The translations under genes and the position numbers were made by a program. This document shows positions 9,465 through 20,194 of a stretch of DNA of 64,000 bases, one piece after another. The stretch spans positions 1 to 64,000 of the forward strand of contig NZ_MIET01000025.1 in the NCBI RefSeq assembly GCF_003590335.1, in the 5' to 3' direction. The notes under the pieces were generated by a model that was not told the origin of the DNA, did no database searches, and saw nothing but the letters and a program-made list of their open reading frames with translations. Each line of letters opens with the position of its first letter. Within the stretch, counting starts at the first letter, position 1. The stretch is from Pseudoalteromonas sp. MSK9-3 (GTDB lineage: Bacteria; Pseudomonadota; Gammaproteobacteria; Enterobacterales; Alteromonadaceae).

Positions 9465-10403
9465 CTAGCAAGAAAAATTCGTGTTAAAAAATTCAGCTCT
9501 TTGAATTGAAGTTAATGCGGCGCGTTTATGCGGGAAATCAAACTCAAATTCTTTCTTAAATCCTAATTTTTGTATTTGAGTAAATAAGCGATGATTATCG
9601 TGCCTTGGCTCCAATACAATTTTTTGTGTCCGCATGTCATCAAGAAAAATAAAATGAGAGATTGCTTTGCACCAAGCTTTAAAATAGCGGCTCCCTCGGA
9701 ATGACTCGTTGCCAACTAATAAATGCAACCCTCTATCAAAGGATTGCCATGGATAATAAGGTGCGATCCTGTCTTGCGAAGCCCAATACACTTCAAAGTA
9801 ACCAAATGGGATATCGTTAATACAACCAATAAGCGGAATCTCATAAGGGGAATCTAGTTTCTCTTTAAGGTAGTTATGCAGTGCCTCTTCTGACCAAGCT
9901 TGATCCCAAAACTCAGCAACTCTAGGGTTGTTCATCCATTGATGAAATAGCGCAAGATCTTTCTTTGGATCAATGACTTTAAAGCTAATGACTTGATCAA
10001 TATCAAGATCTTTGCGGTTGTAAAGCTTACCTGATAAGTTTATTTGACTTTTTATGACCGTGCTTTGGTCCAAAATGGCATGCTTTTTTTGTGCGTCAGC
10101 GGATAAAAATAGAGGGCAGTTATAAAATTCATATTTTGAGAAACTACGAATATTAATATGCTTGGATAGTGCTTGTGATGCTTCACAGTCAGGCCATGAC
10201 GATTTGCTTAACTGTATATGGGTAATGTGTTGGTGATTATGAAATATTTCATCAAGAAAGAGAATAAGGTCTTGCATTTCTAATATGTCTGGCTGCTTTT
10301 GCAAGATTAAGCAATTATGAAAAACGACGGTGCCAAGCTGGTTAGATTTTAAATGTAAACGATGGTTGAGCATGTTGGTGTGTGAATCGGGTATAGACGA
10401 CAT
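9465..10403 (-). CDS. IucB-like siderophore-type GNAT acetyltransferase (orphan)
   Basis: A 312-residue protein whose C-terminal half (from about residue 145) is a GNAT domain of the IucB/AlcB/RhbD family. The hallmarks are FHQWMNNPRVAEFWDQAW, FGYFEVYWASQDRIAPYY, FDRGLHLLVG and the end EFDFPHKRAAL. In aerobactin and related NIS pathways these enzymes acylate an N-hydroxylated diamine. The ATG at 10403 is preferred (AAGGA upstream, and the extra N-terminus before it is not family-like). No IucA/IucC synthetase, hydroxylase or siderophore receptor is adjacent, and no Fur box is evident. It is either a remnant or works with genes elsewhere. Confidence 0.85.
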   Translation of the reverse strand: MSSIPDSHTNMLNHRLHLKSNQLGTVVFHNCLILQKQPDILEMQDLILFLDEIFHNHQHITHIQLSKSSWPDCEASQALSKHINIRSFSKYEFYNCPLFLSADAQKKHAILDQSTVIKSQINLSGKLYNRKDLDIDQVISFKVIDPKKDLALFHQWMNNPRVAEFWDQAWSEEALHNYLKEKLDSPYEIPLIGCINDIPFGYFEVYWASQDRIAPYYPWQSFDRGLHLLVGNESFRGSRYFKAWCKAISHFIFLDDMRTQKIVLEPRHDNHRLFTQIQKLGFKKEFEFDFPHKRAALTSIQRAEFFNTNFSC

Positions 10404-10807
10404 CAATATGTGGTTCCTTAATACGATCCTCACAATTAGACAGCTGTAAAGTACAAATGGACAGCTGGGCATTGTGAGAGAGTGACTTAAAATGCGCTCA
10501 TAGCATTAGGCTGTTGGAATAACATTAACTTTAAAAATACAGTTTAAAATCAAATGTTCCCATATTGGGCTCTTCTATTGCCAGTACTTTTGCTCTTGAG
10601 CGATTTGTTTGCCGCTATTTTACACGAATCGAAATGATTTTTATTCTATATTGTTTTTTGCTAGAGAAAAATTTAAGTTTTAACAGAGTAACCACGGTGA
10701 TTTAGTTTGCTTAAATTAAACCGATTGGTTAATAGATATAAGAAAATAACAGATGATTTCTGGCTACGAACTCGGTATAACGATGCGTAACTTTATAGGA
10801 GCTTAAT
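10404..10807. other. Divergent intergenic region before dapB
   Basis: About 400 bases between divergent genes; it must carry the dapB promoter. I see no RNA gene, regulatory palindrome or small ORF that I can support. Confidence 0.4.
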
Positions 10808-11608
10808 ATGATAAAAGTAGCTGTTTTTGGTGCTAATGGAAGAATGGGTAAAGTGCTATGTGAAGCAAGCCTATCAGCAGATTATGCACAATTATCGGCT
10901 GCGTTAGTCCGAAAGTCTAACGCATTAATAGGACAACAAGTCGGTATCTTTTTGGGGCACCGAGATACTGAGCTTATATTTACGGATGAGAATTTGCTGA
11001 GCTGCGAAGTTGATGTTGCAATTGACTTTACCTTACCTGAAGGAATAAAAGTACACTTGGCGCGTGCCGTGCAACAAAAAGTACCGATGGTAATTGGTAC
11101 TACAGGGTTAAGCTCAGATGAAATGCAAATATTAGAAGAAGCTGCTCAACATATTCCTATCGTATTTTCAAGAAACTATTCCGTGGGCATTAATCTATTA
11201 GAAAATTTAGTTCAGGTTGCAGCAAAAACCTTGTCAGATGATATTGATATCGAGATATTTGAAGCTCATCACCGCCATAAAATAGACGCGCCATCAGGCA
11301 CAGCGCTGATGATTGGCGAGGCAATTGCGAAAGCAAAAGGCTGGGAGCATGCTGATGTTGCCAAGTTCGACCGAAGCCATGATGATATAGAGAAGTCTCA
11401 ACAAGAGATTGGTTATTCTGTGATGAGAGGCGGAGATATAGTTGGTGAACATACGGCTTACTTCGCTGCTGAGGGTGAAAGGCTTGAACTTACGCATAAA
11501 GCAAGTTCAAGAATGACCTTTGCAAAAGGTGCAGTAAGGGCTGCGGCATGGGTTAAGGGTAAACCAAATGGACTTTATACTATGCAGGATGTGCTTGATT
11601 TACGATAG
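10808..11608 (+). CDS. dapB: 4-hydroxy-tetrahydrodipicolinate reductase
   Basis: A 266-residue DapB of normal length. The NAD(P)H-binding motif GANGRMG is at residues 8-14, IGTTG follows near 98, and the substrate-binding segment EAHHRHKIDAPSGTAL contains the family's catalytic His and Lys. The enzyme reduces dihydrodipicolinate in the lysine/diaminopimelate pathway, in the cytosol. TAGGAG precedes the ATG. The order dapB-carA-carB-greA is common in gammaproteobacteria; here there is a 208-base gap to carA with its own leader, so carAB probably has a separate promoter. Confidence 0.96.
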   Translation: MIKVAVFGANGRMGKVLCEASLSADYAQLSAALVRKSNALIGQQVGIFLGHRDTELIFTDENLLSCEVDVAIDFTLPEGIKVHLARAVQQKVPMVIGTTGLSSDEMQILEEAAQHIPIVFSRNYSVGINLLENLVQVAAKTLSDDIDIEIFEAHHRHKIDAPSGTALMIGEAIAKAKGWEHADVAKFDRSHDDIEKSQQEIGYSVMRGGDIVGEHTAYFAAEGERLELTHKASSRMTFAKGAVRAAAWVKGKPNGLYTMQDVLDLR

Positions 11609-11761
11609 ATAATATGTGTTTTTAACCTCTTAACGGCTTTTTTTGGCTTTAACTGCTATTTATCGTGTTTTTAATGGTTTTATTAGACGAACCTGACAAA
11701 GTGCTGTAAACTACAACGAATTTGCCAAAAATTATTACTGCGTGTTACCAAGCGCTTTGTG

Positions 11762-11798
11762 AACGGGATGAAAGCGTAATGGCTAGCTCCCGTTTTTT
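11762..11798 (+). promoter_or_regulatory. Terminator-like hairpin in the carA leader (possible attenuator)
   Basis: AACGGGA (11762-11768) pairs with TCCCGTT (11788-11794) and is followed at once by a T-run (to 11798), only 18 bases before the carA start codon. The loop contains a minimal open frame ATG AAA GCG TAA (11768-11779). A T-tailed hairpin inside a leader can act as an attenuator; it could equally be the terminator of dapB with carA transcribed from beyond it. The function is inferred. Confidence 0.45.
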
Positions 11799-11816
11799 AC
11801 CATTTAGGAGGTTATC

Positions 11817-12953
11817 TTGACTAAATCCGCTCTGTTAGTCCTTGAAGACGGCACAGTGTTTCGCGGTACTGCGATCGGCGCTGACGGCTTGTCAGTCGGT
11901 GAAGTAGTATTCAATACGTCTATGACTGGTTATCAAGAAATTTTGACAGACCCGTCGTACGCGGAACAAATTGTAACGCTGACTTACCCACATATCGGTA
12001 ATACCGGAACTAACAGTGAAGACGAAGAAGCGGACCAGATCTGGGCAAAAGGCCTAGTGATCCGTGATTTGCCTTTACTTGCTAGTAATTTCCGTAACGA
12101 ACAATCGTTAAGTGATTACCTAAAAGAACGTAATATCTTAGGGATAGCGGATATTGATACACGTAAATTGACGCGTATTTTACGTGATAAAGGCGCGCAA
12201 AATGGGTGTATTATTGCTGGTGACTCACTCGATGAGCAGCAAGCATTAGAAGCAGCGAAAGCATTCCCAGGTCTTAAAGGGATGGATTTAGCAAAAGTAG
12301 TCTGTACGAAAGAGCAGTATACTTGGGCTGATTCAAGCTGGACTTTAGGTGAAGGCTACCGAACGCTTGCGGCAGAAGAAGAGAAATTTCATGTAGTTGC
12401 ATATGACTTTGGCGTGAAGAAAAATATTTTACGTATGCTGGTGGATCGTGGTTGTAAGCTAACAGTGGTACCTGCAGAAACCTCCGCTGCAGACGTGTTG
12501 GCATTAAACCCAGATGGTATCTTCTTATCAAATGGACCTGGTGATCCTGAACCATGTACCTATGCCATTGACGCGATTAAAATTTTCCTAGAAACAGATA
12601 CACCAATCTTTGGTATTTGTTTAGGTCATCAATTATTGGCATTAGCCTCAGGTGCACAAACAGTTAAAATGAAGTTTGGCCATCATGGTGGTAACCACCC
12701 AGTGAAAGACCTAGACCGTAACGTGGTGATGATCACAGCGCAAAACCATGGTTTTGCAGCAGATGAAGCAAGTCTACCTGATACGCTACGTGCAACGCAT
12801 AAATCATTATTTGATGGAACTTTGCAGGGTATTCACCGTACAGATAAGCCTGCATTTAGCTTCCAAGGTCACCCTGAAGCAAGCCCAGGCCCACATGATG
12901 CAGCGCCTTTGTTTGACCATTTCATTGAACTAATGCTAGCTCGTAAAGCTTAA
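11817..12953 (+). CDS. carA: Carbamoyl-phosphate synthase small subunit
   Basis: A 378-residue CarA of usual length. The class I glutamine amidotransferase domain has the nucleophile motif [10 protein letters not shown] near residue 267 and the His-Glu pair in [11 protein letters not shown] near 349. The N-terminal CPSase domain contains [15 protein letters not shown]. It hydrolyses glutamine and channels ammonia to CarB for pyrimidine and arginine synthesis. It starts with TTG at 11817, placed by a strong TAGGAGG seven bases upstream; no ATG is available near that site. carB follows 17 bases later. Confidence 0.97.
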   Translation: MTKSALLVLEDGTVFRGTAIGADGLSVGEVVFNTSMTGYQEILTDPSYAEQIVTLTYPHIGNTGTNSEDEEADQIWAKGLVIRDLPLLASNFRNEQSLSDYLKERNILGIADIDTRKLTRILRDKGAQNGCIIAGDSLDEQQALEAAKAFPGLKGMDLAKVVCTKEQYTWADSSWTLGEGYRTLAAEEEKFHVVAYDFGVKKNILRMLVDRGCKLTVVPAETSAADVLALNPDGIFLSNGPGDPEPCTYAIDAIKIFLETDTPIFGICLGHQLLALASGAQTVKMKFGHHGGNHPVKDLDRNVVMITAQNHGFAADEASLPDTLRATHKSLFDGTLQGIHRTDKPAFSFQGHPEASPGPHDAAPLFDHFIELMLARKA

Positions 12954-12970
12954 TTGAGACCGGAGTAATA

Positions 12971-15900
12971 ATGCCAAAACGTACTGATTTAAAAAGCATT
13001 CTTATCTTAGGCGCAGGCCCGATTGTTATCGGCCAAGCCTGTGAATTTGACTACTCAGGTGCTCAAGCGTGTAAAGCACTAAGAGAAGAAGGCTATCGAG
13101 TTATTCTTGTTAACTCAAACCCTGCGACTATTATGACAGACCCTGAAATGGCTGATGCGACGTACATCGAGCCAATTCATTGGGAAGTTGTTGAAAAAAT
13201 TATCGAGAAAGAAAAGCCAGATGCTGTACTACCGACTATGGGTGGTCAAACGGCATTGAACTGTGCGCTAGATTTAGATAAATATGGTGTGCTAGCTAAG
13301 CATGGCGTAGAACTGATTGGCGCAACGGCAGATGCTATCGACAAAGCTGAAAACCGTGAACGTTTTGACGTTGCGATGAAAAATATCGGCTTAGAATGTC
13401 CTCGCGCAGAAATTGCCCATACAATTGATGAAGCACATGATGTACTAACGCGTATCGGTTTCCCATGTATTATTCGCCCTTCATTTACTATGGGTGGAAC
13501 CGGTGGCGGTGTTGCATATAACCAAGAAGAGTTCGATGAAATTTGTACTCGTGGTCTTGACCTTTCACCAACCAGCGAACTATTAATCGATGAAAGCTTA
13601 ATTGGGTGGAAAGAGTACGAAATGGAAGTTGTTCGTGACAAAAACGACAACTGCATCATTGTCTGTGCTATTGAAAACTTCGATCCAATGGGTGTACACA
13701 CAGGTGATTCAATCACGGTTGCGCCAGCACAAACATTGACTGACAAAGAATACCAATTGATGCGTAACGCTTCAATGGCAGTTCTGCGTGAAATTGGTGT
13801 TGAAACAGGTGGTTCAAACGTACAGTTTGGTGTTAACCCTGATGATGGCCGTATGGTTATCATTGAGATGAACCCACGTGTATCTCGTTCATCTGCGCTT
13901 GCCTCTAAAGCGACAGGTTTTCCAATTGCGAAAATTGCTGCAAAGCTTGCGATTGGCTATACCCTTGATGAACTTCAAAATGACATTACAGGTGGCGCAA
14001 CACCAGCATCATTTGAACCGTCAATTGACTATGTTGTCACTAAGATCCCACGTTTTAACTTTGAAAAATTTGCCGGTGCAAATGACCGTCTAACTACACA
14101 GATGAAGTCTGTGGGTGAAGTGATGGCGATTGGTCGTAACCAGCAAGAGTCATTGCACAAAGCGCTTCGCGGACTAGAAGTGGGTGCAAACGGATTTAAT
14201 CCAATTGTGGCACTTGATGACCCTAAAGCGAAAGAGAAAATCATTCGTGAACTACGTGAGCCTGGTGCGGAGCGTATTTGGTACATTGCAGATGCACTAC
14301 GTCACGGTATGAGCGTTGAAGATGTATTTGAGCTGACTAAAGTTGACCGTTGGTACTTAGTGCAAATCGAAGACATCATCAAAGATGAAGCAACCATTGC
14401 GGATGTCGGCTTAGCGGGTCTTAACAAAGATTTCTTACGCCGTCTTAAGCGTAAAGGGTTTGCTGATGCACGTATTGCTGAGATTGCCGGTGTATCAGAA
14501 AAAGAAATTCGTAAAAAACGTCACCAACTAGAAATTTTGCCAGTATATAAGCGCGTAGATACGTGTGCGGCAGAGTTTAGTTCAGATACCGCTTACATGT
14601 ATTCTTCTTATGATGAAGAGTGTGAAGCCAATCCGTCTGATAAAGATAAGATCATGGTTATCGGTGGTGGTCCAAACCGTATCGGCCAAGGTATTGAATT
14701 CGATTACTGCTGTGTACATGCTGCACTTGCGCTACGCGAAGATGGTTACGAAACGATCATGGTTAACTGTAACCCTGAAACGGTTTCAACAGACTACGAT
14801 ACATCTGACCGTTTATTCTTCGAGCCAATTACGCTTGAAGATGTTCTTGAAATAGTCCGTGTTGAAAAGCCTGTGGGTGTTATTGTTCAGTACGGTGGTC
14901 AAACACCACTGAAACTAGCACGAGAGCTTGAAGCAAATGGGGTTCCAATTATTGGTACTTCGCCAGATGCAATTGACCGTGCTGAAGACCGTGAGCGCTT
15001 CCAACAATTGGTTGATCGTTTAGACCTTTTACAGCCTGAAAATGCAACGGTAACGTCAACGGAAGAAGCGATTGCTAAGTCTCAAGAAATAGGCTTCCCA
15101 TTAGTTGTTCGTCCATCTTATGTATTAGGTGGTCGTGCGATGGAAATTGTATATGACGAAGATGATTTACGCCGTTATATGACTGAAGCTGTACAAGCGT
15201 CAAATGAAGCACCTGTATTGCTTGACCGTTTCTTAGATGATGCGATTGAAGTTGATGTGGATGCAATTTGTGATGGTGAGCAAGTTATTATTGGCGGCAT
15301 CATGGAGCACATTGAGCAAGCGGGTGTTCACTCAGGTGACTCAGCATGTTCATTGCCAGCACATTCGTTACCGCAAGACATACAAGACGTTATGCGCAAG
15401 CAAGTAACAGGTATGGCATTGGAGCTTGGAGTGGTAGGCTTAATGAATACGCAATTTGCTGTTAAAGATGGCAAAGTGTATTTAATTGAAGTAAACCCTC
15501 GTGCTGCTCGAACAGTACCGTTTGTTTCAAAAGCAACGGGTGTGGCATTGGCTAAAGTGGCAGCGCGTTGTATGGCGGGTCAAACCTTAGCAAGTCAAGG
15601 TGTGACGGAAGAGATCATTCCACCGTACTACAGTGTTAAAGAAGTGGTACTGCCGTTTGCTAAGTTCCAAGGTGTCGATCCATTACGTGGCCCAGAGATG
15701 CGTTCAACGGGTGAAGTGATGGGTGTTGGTGATAATTTCGCCGATGCGTTTGCAAAAGCACAATTAGGTGCGGGTAATGCTTTACCACGCGGTGGCCGCG
15801 CGCTACTATCTGTGCGTAACAGCGACAAGTCACGTATTGTTGAATTAGCTAAAACCATGAGAGAAATTGGTTTTGAGTTAGACGCAACAAACGGCACAGC

Positions 15901-16189
15901 AAAAGCCCTTGAAGAAGCTGGCATTGAAGTTCGCCGCGTGAACAAGGTATTTGAAGGCCGCCCACACATTCTTGACCGTATCAAAAATGGTGAGTATAGC
16001 TACATTGTAAATACCACTGAAGGTCGCCAAGCAATTGAAGACTCGAAGGTGTTACGTCGTGGTGCGTTACGACATAAAACAAACTACACCACAACGCTTA
16101 ATGCAGCGTTTGCTAACTGTACTGCGCATGCTGCAGATGACAGAAACGTAGTGAACTCTGTACAAGAACTACACCAACGATTGAACTAA
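12971..16189 (+). CDS. carB: Carbamoyl-phosphate synthase large subunit
   Basis: A 1072-residue CarB with the expected duplicated ATP-grasp architecture. The first half begins [21 protein letters not shown] and contains [10 protein letters not shown]. The second half begins near residue 560 with [19 protein letters not shown]. The C-terminal allosteric (MGS) domain covers the last 140 residues or so. It makes carbamoyl phosphate from bicarbonate, two ATP and the ammonia delivered by CarA. CGGAG lies upstream of the ATG. It is co-transcribed with carA. Confidence 0.98.
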   Translation: MPKRTDLKSILILGAGPIVIGQACEFDYSGAQACKALREEGYRVILVNSNPATIMTDPEMADATYIEPIHWEVVEKIIEKEKPDAVLPTMGGQTALNCALDLDKYGVLAKHGVELIGATADAIDKAENRERFDVAMKNIGLECPRAEIAHTIDEAHDVLTRIGFPCIIRPSFTMGGTGGGVAYNQEEFDEICTRGLDLSPTSELLIDESLIGWKEYEMEVVRDKNDNCIIVCAIENFDPMGVHTGDSITVAPAQTLTDKEYQLMRNASMAVLREIGVETGGSNVQFGVNPDDGRMVIIEMNPRVSRSSALASKATGFPIAKIAAKLAIGYTLDELQNDITGGATPASFEPSIDYVVTKIPRFNFEKFAGANDRLTTQMKSVGEVMAIGRNQQESLHKALRGLEVGANGFNPIVALDDPKAKEKIIRELREPGAERIWYIADALRHGMSVEDVFELTKVDRWYLVQIEDIIKDEATIADVGLAGLNKDFLRRLKRKGFADARIAEIAGVSEKEIRKKRHQLEILPVYKRVDTCAAEFSSDTAYMYSSYDEECEANPSDKDKIMVIGGGPNRIGQGIEFDYCCVHAALALREDGYETIMVNCNPETVSTDYDTSDRLFFEPITLEDVLEIVRVEKPVGVIVQYGGQTPLKLARELEANGVPIIGTSPDAIDRAEDRERFQQLVDRLDLLQPENATVTSTEEAIAKSQEIGFPLVVRPSYVLGGRAMEIVYDEDDLRRYMTEAVQASNEAPVLLDRFLDDAIEVDVDAICDGEQVIIGGIMEHIEQAGVHSGDSACSLPAHSLPQDIQDVMRKQVTGMALELGVVGLMNTQFAVKDGKVYLIEVNPRAARTVPFVSKATGVALAKVAARCMAGQTLASQGVTEEIIPPYYSVKEVVLPFAKFQGVDPLRGPEMRSTGEVMGVGDNFADAFAKAQLGAGNALPRGGRALLSVRNSDKSRIVELAKTMREIGFELDATNGTAKALEEAGIEVRRVNKVFEGRPHILDRIKNGEYSYIVNTTEGRQAIEDSKVLRRGALRHKTNYTTTLNAAFANCTAHAADDRNVVNSVQELHQRLN

Positions 16190-16196
16190 GGACAAA

Positions 16197-16218
16197 GCCA
16201 AGGCCTCGTGGCCTTGGC
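16197..16218. other. Perfect hairpin between carB and greA
   Basis: GCCAAGGCC (16197-16205), loop TCGT, GGCCTTGGC (16210-16218). It is a very stable 9-base stem with no T-run, placed right after the carB stop and 16 bases before the greA start. It is not a classical terminator; it may stabilise the carAB 3' end or affect greA translation (inference). Confidence 0.6.
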
Positions 16219-16234
16219 GATAAGTGAGATACTT

Positions 16235-16711
16235 ATGCAATCAATTCCGATGACAGTACGAGGTGAGCAATTACTTCGTGAAGAACTAAACCATTTAAAA
16301 TCGGTTGTTCGCCCTAAAATAGTTGCCGATATCGCTGATGCGCGTGAACACGGTGACTTAAAAGAAAATGCTGAATATCATGCCGCGCGTGAGCAGCAAG
16401 GCTTTTGTGAAGGCCGTATTCAAGAGATTGAAGCGAAGCTTTCAACATCACAGATTATTGATGTCACTAAAGTGGCAAATAATGGTAAGGTGATATTTGG
16501 TACTACAGTAACAATCGTGAATGTAGATACTGACGAAGAAGTAAAATATCGCATTGTTGGTGATGATGAAGCTGATATAAAAAGTAATCTAATTTCAGTT
16601 AATTCACCTATAGCGCGTGGCTTAATTGGTAAAGAATTAGATGACACAGCAAATATTCAAACACCTAATGGTGCTGTTGAGTTTGAAATCATCGAAGTTG
16701 AATATATTTAA
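16235..16711 (+). CDS. greA: Transcription elongation factor GreA
   Basis: A 158-residue GreA, exactly the usual length when started at the ATG 16235 ([10 protein letters not shown] matches the family N-terminus). The N-terminal coiled coil carries the tip motif [18 protein letters not shown] with the acidic pair that reaches into the RNA polymerase secondary channel. The C-terminal domain has [14 protein letters not shown]. It stimulates transcript cleavage in backtracked polymerase. An in-frame upstream start at 16208 would lie inside the carB-greA hairpin and is rejected. Confidence 0.97.
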   Translation: MQSIPMTVRGEQLLREELNHLKSVVRPKIVADIADAREHGDLKENAEYHAAREQQGFCEGRIQEIEAKLSTSQIIDVTKVANNGKVIFGTTVTIVNVDTDEEVKYRIVGDDEADIKSNLISVNSPIARGLIGKELDDTANIQTPNGAVEFEIIEVEYI

Positions 16712-16729
16712 GTATTAAATTTATTCATT

Positions 16730-16758
16730 AAAAAAGCCGAGCTAAGCTCGGCTTTTTT
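16730..16758 (+). terminator. Intrinsic terminator of greA
   Basis: GCCGAGC (16736-16742), loop TAA, GCTCGGC (16746-16752), then six T. Flanking A and T runs make it bidirectional in form. Confidence 0.92.
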
Positions 16759-17405
16759 GTATGCAATACTTGAGTATAGTCAATGCCCTTTCGTTATTTT
16801 TCTGTTATGAGCAGTTCAGCGCATCAATTATCTATATGCATCTTGATATGGGTTTGAAACACAACCTCCTCAGTTACCGCAAGCTAACAGCTGATTATTA
16901 CGGAACTTACACTTTTATTAATTGAATATCAAAATCACCAAATTTTAAAAATTATTACTTAAAAAATTTCACACTCACTTTTTCATAACTAATAAGAAAA
17001 GTAAAATAAATTATTACTGGTTCTATACTTATAGTTAATTTTATTGATTAATACGCTCTTGGAGCTGATTAATATAATCATCAGCTAAAAAATTTCTTCT
17101 ATACTAATGCTTGTAGGGTTTCTTATACTTAACGAAATATAATCAAATAAAAATAAATATTCTTTATAAATTATGTGGATAAGTCAACCTCTTCCTCCCT
17201 TTGATATTCAAATAAATTAACAATCTGTGAAAAAGTTTTTAACGTGCTGCTTTATATAATTTATTAGAGCGTAGAGTCTATTTCTTAAGTGAGTTTTTCA
17301 TTAATGTTGGTATTATTTGGTTACAAATTTGGCTGCCAAATAAAGGCGTAACTCCGAAGGTTATGATATTTTTCCACTAGAAAATTTTAATAAAAAGGAA
17401 ATGTA
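16759..17405. other. Long AT-rich intergenic region
   Basis: About 650 bases with very low G+C and no supportable open frame on either strand. It must contain the promoter of the DUF885 gene. I see no RNA gene, riboswitch or clear repeat. Confidence 0.5.
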
Positions 17406-19226
17406 GTGAAGATATTCATTAAATGGCTCAGCATTATTTTTTTTAGTATAGTGGTTTTACTGGGGAGTTTTGGTTTGCACGAATGGCATGCAGAAAAGCC
17501 GTTATCATTTAGGATCTTTCTAGACCGGACTCTTATAAAATTTTCGTTAGAGACGCCTGAAATGCTCACCTCATTAGGTATTTTAGACTCGGTGGGGATC
17601 ACAGCACATAATGGACAGTTAGATGACTTGTCTTTGACACATGATAAAGAAAAAAATCACTATATTGGTCAGGTTGTTCAGGTACTAAACAGTTATGATA
17701 ATAGTAACTTAGATGAACAAGAACAGTTAACTAAAGAGGTTGCACAATACTGGCTATCTCAAATGATAGCGGATCCAGAACTACACTATCATGATTATCC
17801 TGTAAATCAATTATTTGGCGTCCAAAATAACTTTCCAACGTTTATGGAAACCCGGCATCAAGTAAAAGATGAGCAAGGAGCGCTTTATTACATAGCGCGT
17901 TTAGAGGCGGTAGAACTGAAATTTAACCAGCTTTTAGAAGGGTTAGAATTTCGTGAAAACAAGGGCATTATCCCTCCTAAATTTGTGATAAAGCGCGTAC
18001 TGGATGAAATGCGTGGGTTTGTTGAAACTCCAGCCCATGAAAATATTTTATACACTTCGCTAGAGCGGCGGGTAATGGCGTTAGAGGATATTTCAGCTGA
18101 GCGTAAAGCACGGCTTCTTAATGATGCTAAAAATAAAATTACACAGAGTGTTTACCCTGCTTACACAGTACTTATTGATTATTTTGTTGCGTTAAATATC
18201 AAGGCCACTGACACTGTTGGTTTTTGGAGTTTACCCGATGGTGATAAAGCGTATAAAAGAGCATTAGAGATTTATACGACCACAGATATGGAACCAGATG
18301 AAATACACAGTTTGGGGCTCAGTGAAGTGACCAGAATAAAAGCGCAAATGCTGAGTATTTTGCAATCGCAGGGGTACGATACCTCCGCTGGCTTTTCTAA
18401 GGCTATGGAGGCGCTCAAAGCAGACCCTAAACATTACTATGAAGATAGCGATGCAGGGCGAGCTCAAATATTGGCTGATTATAAAGATATTGTTGATGAA
18501 ATAGACGCAGGGTTATCCAAAGTATTTAATGTTAGAACTGATGTGCCTATCGAAGTTGTTAGGATCCCTGAATTTAAAGAGCAGACATCGCCCAGTGCTT
18601 ATTATCAACAAGCACCTATGGATGGCAGCCGCCCAGGGCGCTTTTCAGTCAATTTGTATGATATAAAAGCAACGCCTAAATATGGTATGCGTACATTAGC
18701 ATATCATGAAGGGATCCCGGGTCATCACTTTCAGCTGTCAATTGCACAAGAATTGGAAGGAATGCCAATGATTAGGCGCATGTCGCCTTTTTCTTCATAC
18801 TCAGAAGGATGGGCTTTATATACGGAGCAATTGGCGTGGGAACTCGGTTTTCAAGATGAGCCGCTTGATAATTTGGGCCGGTTACAAGCTGAAATTTTTA
18901 GAGCAGTTCGATTGGTGGTAGATACGGGGATCCATGCCAAACAATGGACTCGCGAGCAAGCAATTACTTACATGCTCGAAAATACGGGAAAGGCATATTC
19001 GGATGTCGTGGCTGAAATTGAACGTTATATTGTGAATCCAGCCCAAGCCTGTTCATATAAAGTCGGTATGATAAAAATACTAGCGTTAAGAGAAAAGGCT
19101 AAAACAGCCTTGGGTGATAAGTTTGAATTGGCTGAATTCCATGATGCGGTGTTGAAAAATGGGGCTGTGCCTTTAACTATATTAGAAAAAATTATTGATA
19201 GGTATATTGTAGAAAAAAGCGAATAA
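17406..19226 (+). CDS. DUF885-family membrane-anchored metallopeptidase-like protein
   Basis: A 606-residue DUF885 protein. A single N-terminal hydrophobic segment (about residues 7-25) anchors or exports it. The conserved catalytic core has TLAYHEGIPGHHFQ (HExxxH-like zinc site, near residue 434) and SYSEGWALYTEQLA (near 467), which supplies the third ligand Glu. The C-terminal helix-rich part includes RLVVDTGIHAKQWTREQA. The family is a group of gluzincin-like peptidases of largely unknown substrate, often lipoproteins in marine gammaproteobacteria. It starts at GTG 17406, set by AAGGAAA; the ATG just before it runs straight into a stop. It is monocistronic, ending at a strong terminator. 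Confidence 0.88.
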   Translation: MKIFIKWLSIIFFSIVVLLGSFGLHEWHAEKPLSFRIFLDRTLIKFSLETPEMLTSLGILDSVGITAHNGQLDDLSLTHDKEKNHYIGQVVQVLNSYDNSNLDEQEQLTKEVAQYWLSQMIADPELHYHDYPVNQLFGVQNNFPTFMETRHQVKDEQGALYYIARLEAVELKFNQLLEGLEFRENKGIIPPKFVIKRVLDEMRGFVETPAHENILYTSLERRVMALEDISAERKARLLNDAKNKITQSVYPAYTVLIDYFVALNIKATDTVGFWSLPDGDKAYKRALEIYTTTDMEPDEIHSLGLSEVTRIKAQMLSILQSQGYDTSAGFSKAMEALKADPKHYYEDSDAGRAQILADYKDIVDEIDAGLSKVFNVRTDVPIEVVRIPEFKEQTSPSAYYQQAPMDGSRPGRFSVNLYDIKATPKYGMRTLAYHEGIPGHHFQLSIAQELEGMPMIRRMSPFSSYSEGWALYTEQLAWELGFQDEPLDNLGRLQAEIFRAVRLVVDTGIHAKQWTREQAITYMLENTGKAYSDVVAEIERYIVNPAQACSYKVGMIKILALREKAKTALGDKFELAEFHDAVLKNGAVPLTILEKIIDRYIVEKSE

Positions 19227-19254
19227 CATAATTTCCCTCGTATTCTTTACCATA

Positions 19255-19286
19255 AAGCCAGCTTGAATTCAGCTGGCTTTTCTTTT
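19255..19286 (+). terminator. Intrinsic terminator of the DUF885 gene
   Basis: AAGCCAGCT (19255-19263) pairs with AGCTGGCTT (19271-19279) and is followed by TTCTTTT. Confidence 0.88.
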
Positions 19287-19591
19287 CATATATATGGCTG
19301 GCGAGCTGTTTTTTATTGTTTTGGTTTCTATAGTGTTGCATATATGTAAGTATTTAATTTCTTCCTCTGTGATCTGAATTTATTTGGGTTTTACTCTTTA
19401 TTTTTGGTAAATACAATCGTCTGGTCTTCACACTGTGATAAGCGGTAAACCATCTTAGTTCTCTCTGTAGTAATAGAAGTTATGTCTTTTAAAGGCAGCG
19501 TGTGCAGCCGAGCGGTGGTGTGCTGTATTACGGTTAAAGCAGTGAGCCGACGTGTCTTGTGGCAATTAATCAAAAATTTAGGAAGTCAGTA
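19287..19591. other. Intergenic region before the PepSY operon
   Basis: About 300 bases without a supportable gene. The minus-strand 60-codon frame here has no ribosome site or family signal. It presumably carries the promoter of the three-gene operon that follows. Confidence 0.4.
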
Positions 19592-20167
19592 GTGCGAGTT
19601 AATAAGTCTTTCCTTAACTATTCTCGTCTGATCCATGTTTACGTGTCTATGGCGTTATTAACCTTGATGGTGTTTTTTTCCGTGACAGGGGTAACGTTAA
19701 ATCACCCCGAATGGTTTGCAGATAACAAAGCGCATGTTGATGAATTGGAGTTTCAATTGCCTCGTTCTTTGCTAGGCGCAGAGCATCAGGGAGAACTGAT
19801 AACGTATTTACACCAACAGCGGTGGTTTACTGGTAAACGGTTTACCTTAGAGCGAGATGATTATGAGCTTTTTATTAGTGACAAAGGGCCTGGCACACAT
19901 TTGGCAATCACGATTGATTTAGAAAGTGCTGAGGTGTTCGTAGAAAAAACCAATTATGGCGTGTGGGCAAAGCTAAATGATTTACATAAAGGCCGTAATA
20001 GCGGCGCATTATGGCGATTTATTATCGATATAAGTGCCATATTGATGATTTTATTCAGTATGACAGGTTTGGTGTTAGCGCTGGCACAAAGACGTGTAAA
20101 TAAAACCTTAGCGCTGAGTTTAGTAACAACTCTAGCGGTATTTTTTTGCTACGTACTTTATGTGTAG
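19592..20167 (+). CDS. PepSY-associated transmembrane protein
   Basis: A 191-residue inner-membrane protein of the PepSY-associated TM family. It has an N-terminal helix (HVYVSMALLTLMVFFSVTGVTLNHPEWF) and a periplasmic PepSY-like domain. A helix pair at the C-terminus includes WRFIIDISAILMILFSMTGLVLAL and ends YVLYV. Conserved His residues before and after the helices resemble the haem-ligand pattern of PepSY transmembrane reductases. GTG 19592 was chosen because AGGAAG lies upstream; an earlier GTG at 19559 has no site. It heads an operon with DUF2271 and DUF4198 genes, an arrangement known from flavin-linked or iron-related periplasmic electron-transfer clusters. Confidence 0.8.
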   Translation: MRVNKSFLNYSRLIHVYVSMALLTLMVFFSVTGVTLNHPEWFADNKAHVDELEFQLPRSLLGAEHQGELITYLHQQRWFTGKRFTLERDDYELFISDKGPGTHLAITIDLESAEVFVEKTNYGVWAKLNDLHKGRNSGALWRFIIDISAILMILFSMTGLVLALAQRRVNKTLALSLVTTLAVFFCYVLYV

Positions 20168-20194
20168 CACGGCTGAATTTTTCGAGGAGAGAAA

